Below, in pieces: positions 52,901-64,000 of a stretch of 64,000 nt of DNA. Each line of letters starts with the position of its first letter. Positions within the stretch are counted from its first letter, which is position 1. The notes under the pieces are model-generated. The model made no database searches, was not told the origin of the DNA, and saw nothing but the letters and a program-made list of their open reading frames with translations. The stretch is from Glandiceps talaboti (taxonomy: Eukaryota; Hemichordata; Enteropneusta; Spengelidae), in assembly GCF_964340395.1 (NCBI RefSeq), contig NC_135559.1, forward strand, positions 24,092,464 to 24,156,463, written 5' to 3'. The position numbers and the translations under genes are program-made.

Positions 52901-55900
52901 GAACTATTCACTAAATATGTGACTATAGACATTTACCTTAGACCAACAACTATACACTAAATATGTGGCTATAGACATTTACCTCAGTCTACAACTATAC
53001 ATTAAATATGTGACTATAGACATTTAACTTAGACCAACAACTATACACTAAATATGTGACTATAGACATTTACCTCAGTCTACAACTATACACTAAATAT
53101 GTGACTATAGACATTTACCTTAGGCCAACAACTATACACTAAATATGTGACTATAGACATTTACCTCAGTCTACAACTATACACTAAATATGTGACTATA
53201 GACATTTACCTGAGACCAACAACTATACACTAAATATGTGACTATAGACATTTACCTGAGACCAACAACTATACACTAAATATGTGACTATAGACATTTA
53301 CCTTAGACCAACAACTATACACTAAATATGTGACTATAGACATTTACCTCAGTCTACAACTAAACACTAAATATGTGACTATAGACATTTACCTTAGACC
53401 AACAACTATACACTAAATATGTGACTATAGACATTTACCTCAGTCTACAACTATACACTAAATATGTGACTATAGACATTTACCTTAGACTAGAAGTATA
53501 CACTAAATATGTGACTATAGACATTTACCTTAGACTAGAAGTATACACTAAATATGTGACTATAGACATTTACCTTAGACTAGAAGTATACACTAAATAT
53601 GTGACTATAGACATTTACCTTAGACTAGAAGTATACACTAAATATGTGACTATAGACATTTACCTTAGACTAGAAGTATACACTAAATATGTGACTATAG
53701 ACATTTACCTTAGACTAGAAGTATACACTAAATATGTGACTATAGACATTTACCTTAGACCAACAACTATACACTAAATATGTGACTATAGACATTTACC
53801 TCAGTCTACAACTATACACTAAATATGTGACTATAGACATTTACCTTAGACCAACAACTATACACTAAATATGTGGCTATAGACATTTACCTTAGACTAG
53901 AAGTATACACTAAATGTGTAACTATAGACATTTACCTTAGACTAGAAGTATACACTAAATATGTGACTATAGACATTTACCTTAGACCAACAACTATACA
54001 CTAAATGTGTAACTATATACATTGACCTTAGACTAGAACTATACACTAAATATGTGACTATAGACATTTACCTTAGACTAGAAGTATACACTAAATATGT
54101 GACTATAGACATTTACTTTAGACTAGAAGTATACACTAAATATGTGACTATAGACATTTACCTTAGAACTAGAAGTATATACTAAATATGTGACTATAGA
54201 CAATTACCTTAGACCAACAACTATACACTAAATATGTGACTATAGACATTTACCTCAGTCTACAACTATACACTAAATATGTGACTATAGACATTTACCT
54301 TAGACTAGAAGTATACACTAAATATGTGACTATAGACATTTACCTCAGACTAGAACTATTCACTAAATATGTGACTATAGACATTTACCTTAGACCAACA
54401 ACTATACACTAAATATGTGGCTATAGACATTTACCTTAGACCAACAACTATACACTAAATATGTGACTATAGACATTTACCTCAGACTAGAACTATTCAC
54501 TAAATATGTGACTATAGACATTTACCTTAGACCAACAACTATACACTAAATATGTGACTATAGACATTTACCTCAGTCTACAACTATACACTAAATATAT
54601 GACTATAGACATTTACCTTAGACTAGAACTATTCCCTAAATATGTGACTATAGACATTTACCTTAGACCAACAACTATACACTAAATATGTGGCTATAGA
54701 CATTTACCTCAGTCTACAACTATACACTAAATATGTGACTATAGACATTTACCTTAGACCAACAACTATACACTAAATATGTAACTATAGACATTTACCT
54801 CAGTCTACAACTATACACTAAATATGTGACTATAGACATTTACCTGAGACCAACAACTATACACTAAATATGTGACTATAGACATTTACCTGAGACCAAC
54901 AACTATACACTAAATATGTGACTATAGACATTTACCTTAGACCAACAACTATACACTAAATATGTGACTATAGACATTTACCTCAGTCTACAACTAAACA
55001 CTAAATATGTGACTATAGACATTTACCTTAGACGAACAACTATACACTAAATATGTGACTATAGACATTTACCTTAGACTAGAAGTATACACTAAATATG
55101 TGACTATAGACATTTACCTTAGACCAACAACTATACACTAAATATGTGACTATAGACATTTACCTCAGTCTACAACTATACACTAAATATGTGACTATAG
55201 ATATTTACCTTAGACTAGAAGTATACACTAAATATGTGACTATAGACATTTACCTTAGACTAGAAGTATACACTAAATATGTGACTATAGACTTTTACCT
55301 TAGACTACAACTATACACTAAATATGTGACTATAGACATTTACCTTAGACTAGAAGTATACACTAAATATGTGACTATAGATATTTACCTTACACCAACA
55401 ACTATACACTAAATATGTGACTATAGACATTTACCTTAGACTAGAAGTATACACTAAATATGTGACTATAGACATTTACCTTAGACTAGAACTATACAGT
55501 AAATATGTGACTATAGACATTTATCTCAGTCTACAACTATACACTAAATATGTGACTATAGACATTTACCTGAGACCAACAACTATACACTAAATATGTG
55601 ACTATAGACATTTACCTGAGACCAACAACTATACACTAAATATGTGACTATAGACATTTACCTTAGACCAACAACTATACACTAAATATGTGACTATAGA
55701 CATTTACCTCAGTCTACAACTAAACACTAAATATGTGACTATAGACATTTACCTTAGACCAACAACTATACACTAAATATGTGACTATAGACATTTACCT
55801 CAGTCTACAACTATACACTAAATATGTGACTATAGACATTTACCTTAGACTAGAAGTATACACTAAATATGTGACTATAGACATTTACCTCAGTCTACAA

Positions 55901-56320
55901 CTATACACTAAATATGTGACTATAGATATTTACCTTAGACCAACAACTATACACTAAATATGTGACTATAGACATTTACCTTAGACTAGAAGTATACAGT
56001 AAATATGTGACTATAGACATTTACCTTAGACTATAACTATACACTAAATATGTGACTATAGACATTAGACTAGAAGTATACACTAAATATGTGACTATAG
56101 ATATTTACCTTAGACCAACAAATATACACTAAATATGTAACTATAGACATTTACCTCAGTCTACAACTGTACACTAAGTATGTGACTATAGACATTTACC
56201 TTAGACCAACAAATATACACTAAATATGTAACTATAGACATTTACCTCAGTCTACAACTATACACTAAGTATGTGACTATAGACATTTACCTTAGACCAA
56301 CAACTATACACTAAATATAA
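43936..56320 (-). repeat. 45/46-bp satellite, roughly 270 copies (12.4 kb)
   Basis: The common part is TATACACTAAATATGTGACT followed by ATAGACATTTACCT on the + strand. Three main unit types differ at the junction: CAGTCTACAAC (45 bp), TAGACCAACAAC (46 bp) and TAGACTAGAAG (45 bp). A 46-bp unit shifts frame and ends the short MTIDIYL repeat frames. On the - strand, which is the transcribed strand of GAL3ST, every unit has a donor-like AG|GTAAATG. The last unit (56300-56325) contains the actual exon 1 donor. Blocks are duplicated with offsets of about 1320 and 2708 bp. Confidence 0.97.
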
Positions 56321-56325
56321 TTTAC

Positions 56326-56432
56326 CTTGCAACAGGAACTGTCCAACTTAAGTTGAGAATGGAGAAAACACTCGCAATTACTATTAAACCTGCAACGAAA
56401 GACAGCAGTCGACACTTTCTATGTCTTGTCAT
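56326..56432 (-). CDS. GAL3ST: Galactose-3-O-sulfotransferase family, first coding exon (signal anchor)
   Basis: ATG in a good context (CTCACCATGA) begins MTRHRKCRLLSFVAGLIVIA, then SVFSILNLSWTVPVA. This is a short basic cytosolic tail and a hydrophobic segment at about residues 9-28: the type II signal anchor expected for a Golgi sulfotransferase. The exon ends GCA AG|GTAAAT, phase 2, matching exon 2, which begins with A to complete Arg. The link across 21 kb rests on phase, protein architecture and strand, with no other anchor-like exon seen. Its 5' splice site lies in the last unit of the 45/46-bp satellite. The exon is too short to be caught by length-based ORF finding. Confidence 0.8.
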
Positions 56433-57243
<811 letters not shown>

Positions 57244-57728
57244 TTAAAAAATTTAAAAAAAATATGAAAATATATAACGCTGCTAGGACTGTAGTACAAA
57301 GGAATGCATAAGGAACTTGTGAGACAGTCCGAATAAAGAGATGTAATGGAAATTCTTTTCAAGGTATTTAAAGGCAAGACATTTTAGGTAAACACCTGAA
57401 TATATCTAAATGTTATGGAACAGAACGACAACCGCGTGTGATTAACGGTTATACGTGTGAAAAGTTCTAATATTCGCACGCACTAAATAGAACCAATTAT
57501 ATTATTTATACCAGTATATTGATGACACAAATCGTGAGATCTGATTGGTCTAGACATCGAACTAGCGCGTCTAAAATGAGCGATAATGCACAGTTGGCAC
57601 ACGTTCAAATTTTGATGTTCACTGTTCGTCCAGAACGTTGTAGTCCGTGCAGGGATGGGGGCGCAAATGAAACCAGAAAATGTTGCGTCTTATCTTGTTT
57701 CCGATATTTTCAATATACTGGTATAATA

Positions 57729-57833
57729 GCGATAAACCACCCCCTGGGAATGGTATACCACTCGGTTTTGACCAGTGAACTCAATATATGCACTCGCTAT
57801 CGCTCGTGCATATATTTAGTGGTGGTTTATTGC
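57729..57833. repeat. Foldback element with nested hairpin
   Basis: Outer arms are GCGATAAACCACC and GGTGGTTTATTGC. Inside, AATATATGCAC and GTGCATATATT (57783-57793, 57806-57816) form a perfect 11-bp hairpin around TCGCTATCGCTC. TGGTATACCA at 57751 is also palindromic. It may be the end of a MITE; the flanking 57490-57720 segment has no recognised gene. Confidence 0.75.
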
Positions 57834-57836
57834 TTA

Positions 57837-58612
57837 ATTAGACTGCGGGAATGACGTGAATAATTTATTAATTTCAAGGGGTTCCAGCGTTCCGAGACGG
57901 AAAATGAGTTCCTCTTCCTTCAACCTCAATAGTTTCTCATCGCCAGAAACCTTACAAATTCCTGAAATAGACATGTGGAAATAGACATATCTGATACACT
58001 GTGATATCGTTGGTAATAAAATGTATAGATACGGGATAGTTATGATTTTTTTTTGTTCAGACGGAGATGTTCCACGAAACGATCACCAAGACGACGTACA
58101 GTCGAACCTATGCATAAAAAACAACAACACATTTCTGGCATGTATTGCAATACACTACGTTAGTACTAATACAAGTAAATCTACTCGTAACAGGCACACT
58201 GTTCTTAGGGCCAAAAACATGATTAGTATTAATAATGACACAACATGTACCACATCGAGTACGATCGCATGGAAATGAACCAGCATTAACTTCCAATTCA
58301 CGTTGTTCTGTATGGACCACACCATATCTCTAAGACTGGTATCACGACGCCAAGCTGTTGAAGGTACTTCAGGAAATAATGAATTGGTAACCCTATTAGA
58401 ACGTAAGATAATAAAATGCTTGTATATAATGTTCTTAACTCTAGTGGAAAAGGGATGGTATGTTAGAGCCAATATGGGACGATCGTTGTTAATCGTCTGA
58501 TCATGTGATTTGATACAAGCTGCCCTAGACAAAGATGACGACAATTGTTAACCGACATTGGATAACAACGTTGATGGAAGTACGTGCAATATTCAGCAGA
58601 CCTTTCATTCCT
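57837..58612. other. No gene recognised
   Basis: Short open frames on both strands (58021-58278 +, 58155-58544 -) show no family motif. The composition is richer in CpG than the satellite regions. Possibly decayed mobile DNA; nothing firm. Confidence 0.35.
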
Positions 58613-58700
58613 ACATACATACATACATACATACATACATACATACATACATACATACATACATACATACATACATACATACATACATACATACATACAT
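58613..58700. repeat. TACA microsatellite
   Basis: About 22 uninterrupted CATA/TACA units. Confidence 0.98.
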
Positions 58701-58916
58701 CTGAAGCCAAACCTTTCGATTGCTGCATACATGTTTCGAGTCTGTTGCTGTATGAAAGCGAGCTTCAGGTCTGATGTATTGTGAATACTATTGATAAAAG
58801 TAATTTCATCCTATTACAAGCACAGCGTATGACGCATTTCCGGAAAGCTGTCTTTTGAGACGGTATTTGTGGATCGATGAGATTGAATTTCCAAGGTCCT
58901 CCGACAAAAGGATAAA

Positions 58917-58917
58917 G

Positions 58918-58971
<54 letters not shown>

Positions 58972-58985
58972 GTTGGTTGGTTGAT
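58917..58985. repeat. GATT microsatellite
   Basis: About 12 GATT units then GGTT units. A TTGA/GATT tail of the same kind ends the L2 copy at 7686, so this could be another LINE tail, but no coding remnant is visible beside it. Confidence 0.95.
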
Positions 58986-59920
58986 TAGACGGCTGCATAA
59001 CCTAAATTATTCAAACGATCCGGTGCTTTGCTTAGAGCTCTATCACTATTACAAAAAACAGGCAAACAAAAACTTGATATACGTGTACGAATATCGAAGT
59101 ATTTAGTCTCTTGGGAAAAGGTTTCATTTACAAATACATTTGAATGGTTCATTTACTAACTTCTTGACTGTTGAGTTAAGATTGTGATAAAGCAGTGAAA
59201 GCAGCTAATCAGATTTTGCAGAATGTGTGTGAACCACTTGGGCTTACACGTACATAAGTCATAAGCTCTCATTTAAATACCACAGAAAATCTCGCATACA
59301 GTAAATACTGCTACTCACTCTCAAAAGGTACATGTACCCGACCACCTAGAGGTTTTCAAAATACATTTCTTTGTAGCTCTCAACAATTCAAAAGGATAGA
59401 TATATTAAAATTATATGTCAAATTATCCGTAACTACAAGTTTTTTTTTGGTATGCGGCGCTTACATATAAAATTGTCAATCGAGACGGTATATAATTGCA
59501 GACAGAAAATGAATTGAATGGCATGTAATATTGGATAAGGGGAATATGGAGATATTTCACAATTGACAAAATCAATATTTCATCAGTCTTCCGCTTCATC
59601 TTGAAAGACTTAAATTGTTCCGTTTGCTTAGATGTAAATGTAACAGATCGATTTCATTGTTTCTATTCAGTTGCAGACTTAAAAACAAAAGTATTTCATA
59701 GGTTCGCCGATGGTAAAGTCCTTGAGAAATTAGAACCGGCTTTCCGAACAAACACATTTACGGTGCCCAGCGAACTTTGGCAGCATCGTGAACTTTGGTA
59801 AGACCATCTCTGTCGTAGAGATTTTTGCGTTGATAAATCATTTCTCGGACAATGCTAAGGTGATCAAACTTTCGGACAGTGTCGTAACAGTGTCAAAGAA
59901 CACCTATGTTCAGGATTGTA
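58986..59920. other. No gene recognised
   Basis: Unique AT-rich sequence. An open frame at 59601-59801 (+) has no known domain. CpG content rises toward 59780-60200. Confidence 0.35.
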
Positions 59921-59926
59921 AGAATG

Positions 59927-60012
59927 AGTGCTGAAAAAGCACTGCGTCGAGTTCGCCAATTGAATGGGGTACTGGACACCGGCAAAACATCGACAATCCG
60001 ATCGCAGAGTAC
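59927..60012 (+). CDS. Possible first coding exon of an unrecognised gene
   Basis: ATG AGT GCT GAA begins MSAEKALRRVRQLNGVLDTG and continues KTSTIRSQST, ending at AG|GTAAGC (60013). An in-frame ATG also lies at 59909. The segment is CpG-rich compared with its surroundings, has balanced codons and a good donor, all features of an animal first exon. I do not recognise the protein and found no partner exon up to 64000. It may continue beyond the window or be chance. Confidence 0.35.
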
Positions 60013-60302
60013 AGGTAAGCATGTAAATGTATTTTCGCTGTATACGAGTTAGTGTTTGTTATCGGGACAAACTGCACATTCCCGAACCGCACTAGTTTAG
60101 ACGTTTGACCAGGTCAACATATCTGAAAATACCGGTATGACCCGGCGATCGACCGGGTTCGTGTCTCCTCGTCAAACTTGCACTAGCTCTGGAACACAGT
60201 CAGTTGTGAACTCAAATTCCATTCCAGGATGGTGATATTTTAGTCTAGGATGATCATAATACAAAATAATGACGGTATTGTAGGTATTTATGTGCTGGAA
60301 AT

Positions 60303-60379
60303 ATGTGCTCCGAGGGTTCCAACATGTCGACCGTAGACGTCGACCGTAGTAGACGTGTGGGAACCCTCGGAGCGCACAT
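60303..60379. repeat. Foldback element
   Basis: ATGTGCTCCGAGGGTTCC pairs with GGAACCCTCGGAGCGCACAT with one extra base and one mismatch. The loop contains GACCGTAGACGTCGACCG, itself partly palindromic. Confidence 0.85.
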
Positions 60380-60452
60380 TTACAGAGCTAAACTTGTACA
60401 TAAAGCTATCGCTCCCAAGAATATGTAATATATTTTTTACCACATATTGTAT

Positions 60453-60562
60453 CACAGGTACTCGAATCAATGTGTAGAAAAAAAATGTATTGTATATAAA
60501 TAAGACGTCTTATTTACATACATATTTTTTTTAAATCATACACATTGATTCGAGTACCTGTG
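60453..60562. repeat. 110-bp palindromic foldback element
   Basis: CACAGGTACTCGAATCAATG plus TGTA at the left is exactly mirrored by TACA plus CATTGATTCGAGTACCTGTG at the right. The centre AAATAAGACGTCTTATTT (60498-60515) is a perfect palindrome, and the parts between are roughly complementary A/T runs. The full unit can fold into one long hairpin. Confidence 0.93.
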
Positions 60563-60821
60563 TATTGTATTATAATATAGCCCATGTTATTTTGAAAGCT
60601 GCAGTAAATTCAATTTCAAACATATTGTATAGTGATATGCTGCAATAAGGCCTAAAAAATTGTGTAGTTCCAATTACCCGACCCCCACCTAGCTTTTCAA
60701 TGCTGACCCCAATCTGATTAAAATCCGATGTAGATAACGGCTAATCGTTCATTGCTATTTTACCTTCGTTATTTTGCCTGAATTGACCTTCTTGGTACAT
60801 GTTTACAGTCAGGTGAAATAA

Positions 60822-61018
60822 AAAAAAAAGGGGGGGGGGGGGGGGCAAGGAAAAAAATCTGTATATTTTCAGTTCTATTCTCTGTCCTTTCTGTATACAA
60901 CTTCTTTTCTCTTCTCTTTATTGGATTCCTTGTTACAAGTCTCTTTCCTTCATTGTAGCAAGGTTGACAAGTCCGTAAAACAACTTTGTAAGAAGATGAA
61001 TACTTATCATTCTGACAG
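60822..61018 (+). repeat. Dispersed repeat, copy 2 (inverted partner at 21044-21240)
   Basis: A G-run, CAAGGAAAAAAATCTGTAT, a pyrimidine tract, TTCATTGTAG and GCAAGGTTGACAAGTCC match the - strand of 21044-21240. It differs by a 9-11 base indel in the pyrimidine tract and scattered substitutions. The short peptide frame (SKVDKSVKQLCKKMNTYH) is conserved between copies. Confidence 0.75.
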
Positions 61019-61700
61019 TATTATTATATTGCAGGTCGACAGGCCTAACTGCGGGTCGATCTGCAGGTCAATTTGCGGGTTGTTCAAAACAACAATTATT
61101 TGTACAAAATCAACCAAAACATAAGTTTACAAAAAATAATGACAAATGAGTACACATACACATAAATAATCTGTATGAGCACATAAGTATTCAGTCAATG
61201 GTGGTCAACCTCACTATGATGATGATTAAATTTTTTTAGTATTATAGTAATGACATGAATAGAATACAGTACAGGGAGCTCTATTGTGACAATAACAGAG
61301 ACAAAATTACTAGATGCACTGATTATTCCATTATTCATTATTTAGTTTCAAGACTGTGGCTGTTCCACTATTACTTTCTGGTTGTCATCTTACTGTGGTC
61401 AGGCTAGTGTGTGGGAGCCATTGTGTAACTAGTCAGACTAATTTGATTGTATAACATAGATTTCAGACATAAACTTGACTTGATGCTTTTAAAACAACAG
61501 GACCACTTCCTGTTATCAGTAAGAGTTGTTTCAGAGATAAGTTGGTCCACTGTCATCTCTGAGGTCTTATGTAATCATTGTAAGTACATTGTAATAGTGG
61601 AATTGGGATATTTTCTGTGGTCAGTGCTATGCTAACTATAATCATGTTTTAAAATAGCCATCACGTTTAGGGGTGGGGGTTTAACCCTTAAGATGCCTTG

Positions 61701-62471
61701 GGTCGTTCTCACTAGAGCCTTTTCGACGGTGTCGACAACGTTGTTTATATCAATTTATGTGAACACCGTCGGAAAAAACATGTCAGAACAGTTGACAACG
61801 TTGCTACAACGGCGGAGATTAACGTCGGCGTAAACAGCTGGACCTGCAACGGTGCGCCGACGCAAATTCCTCCAAACGTAGCGTGTGAACCCTTGACGAC
61901 GACGTAAACGCCCTCTCGCGACGACATTCGTCTATATAACCACCTCTGACCTTTACTTCTGATCAGTGTTCACAAGGCCAACGACTGATACAGATGGGAT
62001 GGCAGAACAACGTGCGACTCCTATCATTATCATATACGCTCTATTCACTGGCGTTAAAGCATTGTTCAGAAAGCCAAACAGTATGAACATGAAACGCATG
62101 GTCGATCGCCTATGGCGTCGTTCAAAATTCCTTGTATACCCATTAGTGACCAAAGAAAGCAACTCTTGTTCATGAACATGATCCAGAAGTCGACGACTAA
62201 AGCGTTGGACACGTCTTGATCGCATATGAAGGTGAAGCAACAAGAGGCACGCTGCTGTTACATGCTGCACATCCGCCATTCTTGTTTACCATGCGTTGTA
62301 ACATATACATATATTGATCCGTAGAGGGCGCGTTACGCCGGCGATTCTCCCAAAACAACGACCTAAATGACTGCGTGTGGACGCCAGTACGGATTAAGAG
62401 TTAATCCGTCGGTGTTTACCGATCAAACAACGTTGCATTTCGACAACGTCGTTGCACTAGTGAGAACATGG
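61701..62471. mobile_element. Probable non-autonomous DNA transposon with terminal inverted repeats
   Basis: GTTCTCACTAG at 61705-61715 is mirrored by CTAGTGAGAAC at 62457-62467. Inner parts are also related: CGACAACGTTGTT on the left, and the complement of AACAACGTTGCATTTCGACA on the right. The inside is CpG-rich, unlike its flanks. It holds an open frame at 61953-62279 (-) with an Arg-rich stretch (MRSRRVQRFSRRLLDH) that I cannot assign. PIF/Harbinger is possible from the Arg-rich N-terminus and TIR style, but no DDE motif or clear target duplication was seen. Confidence 0.55.
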
Positions 62472-64000
62472 CTATAGACTTTCCATGCAAATGACCTCCT
62501 AGGCCAAGGACTTTTTAGGTTGCACACAGTTGTACACAATGTTTTGATAGTGATCATTTTACACCAAAACAGGTGGGATATGTCTCATCTACAAGTATAT
62601 CAATAATTATGAAATATTGAATTTTAATTTACATGAATGTATAGTCAGTAACTTTACCAAGAAATTGGTATAAAACACATGTTTTTGGTCAAAAAAGCAT
62701 GTGAAATTTAGTTTTTTGATAAATACAATAGACGTCCATGAGCCAGACAGGGTGATTGGTACCAAAAAGTGGTACCAAACGATATTTTCACCAGTGTATA
62801 ATGCTATTCTAATATCAAAAATGCTTGGTGGACATTCCAAATGAGTAGCTTTTGGAAATTATACGACTTTTTAATATTATGCATAAATACAGCACAATGA
62901 TTAAAATTCCAACTATATATTCTAGGTCCTTGGCTCTACCACTAATACTTAGATAGTTTTTCTGATTATTTCCTACACTAATAAGAATTACTCTTTGTCT
63001 AGTACTGATTTTTACGACATACTACAAGGTGCAAACTATAGAGGGCGCTCTTACAGACAAAATGGCGGCCATATTTGTTGTAAATATCTGTTATTGGAAG
63101 TTTCTTGTGAACTACATTTGTATACTACACAGAGACACAATTCAAGTGTCTACCCCTATATTATCAAATACGATCTTTCTGTTAGTATGATATGATTTGA
63201 CCTTGGCCCTGATCTTCTGGTGAGAATTCCAAAAATCAAGCTTTTTCTTGCAAATCACAGATGCGCATGAGTTGTAATGTATTTACAATGTAAGTGTTGC
63301 TAATTTCTGTGCAAAATCTTATACCAAGGTAATATTACAAGATTGTACACATCATGGGACAGATGTGAAAGGATTCTTGTGGTTGCTGACTAAATAGCAG
63401 CCATATTTGTTGTAAAAATCAACTATTTGTAAATGACGACATACATGCATATACATGCATGTTCGTAATAACCAAGGACATGGTTTTATCACATTAATGC
63501 AACAACCAATAAGACGGTCAGTTCATTTAGAGCTAAAATATACAGACATATACAGACCAATGACCACGTAAAGCAAAGCATATCAAAGATGCAGGTCTGC
63601 AGATCTCACAATAGAAGCTGATGTGATAGCAGAAGGGTTAATAACACATATTCTTAAATGAACGGCAATACAACCTGTGGTGAAAGGAAGCACCACAAAA
63701 TCATTTATGAAGGTGTCCATAAAATGTTCTTGAAGGGGTCTAACTTTGCATATTATGAAAATCATGCCATTGAATTGCACCAGTTTCAAGAGAATATAAT
63801 CCAAATCAGAAAAGTCATCATCATCATCAAGCCAGCTGTTCATTTAGTGTATACGCTTGTTTCACATATTCAGAAAGATGATCACAATGTCCAAACAGTT
63901 GGTGATATTCTCTAAGATTATTGAATCAATCATTTTGAATCAAGTGCTGTTGGTGATCTGCACCTAAAGATTACAAAAGGATTTGCTCACTCCTCAAGAA
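62472..64000. other. No gene recognised at the right end
   Basis: GCCATATTTGTTGTAAA occurs at about 63067 and 63402, in similar surroundings, suggesting a diverged duplication. TTGGTACC and GGTACCAA flank 7 bases near 62757. An open frame at 63658-63915 (+) has no recognisable domain and no clear splice sites. Confidence 0.4.

Larger units (their letters stand above)
35268..56325 (-). other. GAL3ST intron 1, 21 kb, almost entirely repeats
   Basis: The intron is bounded by AG|GTAAAT at 56326/56325 and TTTTAG at 35268-35273. In transcription order it holds the 45/46-bp satellite, a short open frame, a 43-bp array, LINE RT sequence, the 48-bp satellite, more LINE RT sequence, and a 32-bp array. 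The segment 35268-35828 shows nothing recognisable. Phase across the intron is consistent (2 then 1 base of an Arg codon), which supports the distant exon 1. Confidence 0.8.

Noticed and set aside
47191-55412. Series of 73-118 codon frames beginning MTIDIYL
   Set aside because: They are fragments of the 45/46-bp satellite on the + strand. Each ends where a 46-bp unit shifts the frame.
57519-57854. 111-codon open frame on the + strand
   Set aside because: It overlaps a foldback element and shows no domain. It probably belongs to a repeat.

Overview
The window looks like nuclear DNA of an animal, most likely a marine invertebrate. It holds two spliced genes of animal type with GT-AG introns of 1.5-21 kb, relics of L2/CR1-type LINE retrotransposons, AT-rich non-coding DNA, long microsatellites, and a very heavy load of tandem repeats. 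I cannot fix the phylum from the sequence alone. No bacterial operons, rRNA, tRNA or CRISPR arrays were recognised. About half of the 64 kb is tandem repeat.

Left third (+ strand): the 3' part of NCBP2, the cap-binding protein CBP20, in exons 3730-3911, 8606-8744 and 12249-12355. A candidate tiny last exon at 14729-14744 is joined across a 51-bp satellite. The first exon, encoding the N-terminus, was not found. Introns carry a broken L2-type LINE (4150-6110), an L2 3' end (7495-7686) and a CR1-like reverse transcriptase fragment (7735-8260).

Middle (14.8-31.7 kb): a desert of satellites between the genes. In order they are a 68-bp array (exactly 50 copies), a 58-bp array, a 60-bp array, a degenerate CTTCAYACTT tract, a 37-bp array (about 170 copies, 6.3 kb) and a 330-bp CT/CCCT tract.

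Right half (- strand): a galactose-3-O-sulfotransferase gene (GAL3ST family) spans 32529-56432 in three coding exons, predicted 441 aa. Exon 1 is only 107 nt and encodes the Golgi signal anchor. It is separated from exon 2 by a 21-kb intron made of a 45/46-bp satellite (12.4 kb), a LINE relic whose reverse transcriptase codons were amplified into a 48-bp satellite (4.5 kb), a second 43-bp array from the same LINE, and a 32-bp array. Intron 2 holds a 99-bp inverted repeat (one mismatch) around TA microsatellites.

Right end (56.4-64 kb): microsatellites, several foldback elements, a TIR-bearing DNA-transposon-like element and one possible first exon of an unrecognised gene.

The two genes have no shared pathway: one acts in nuclear mRNA cap binding, the other in Golgi glycan sulfation. 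The most interesting signals are (i) the 45/46-bp satellite, whose terminal unit is the real 5' splice site of GAL3ST exon 1 and which repeats that donor-like motif roughly 270 times on the transcribed strand, and (ii) three tandem arrays born inside LINE protein-coding sequence.
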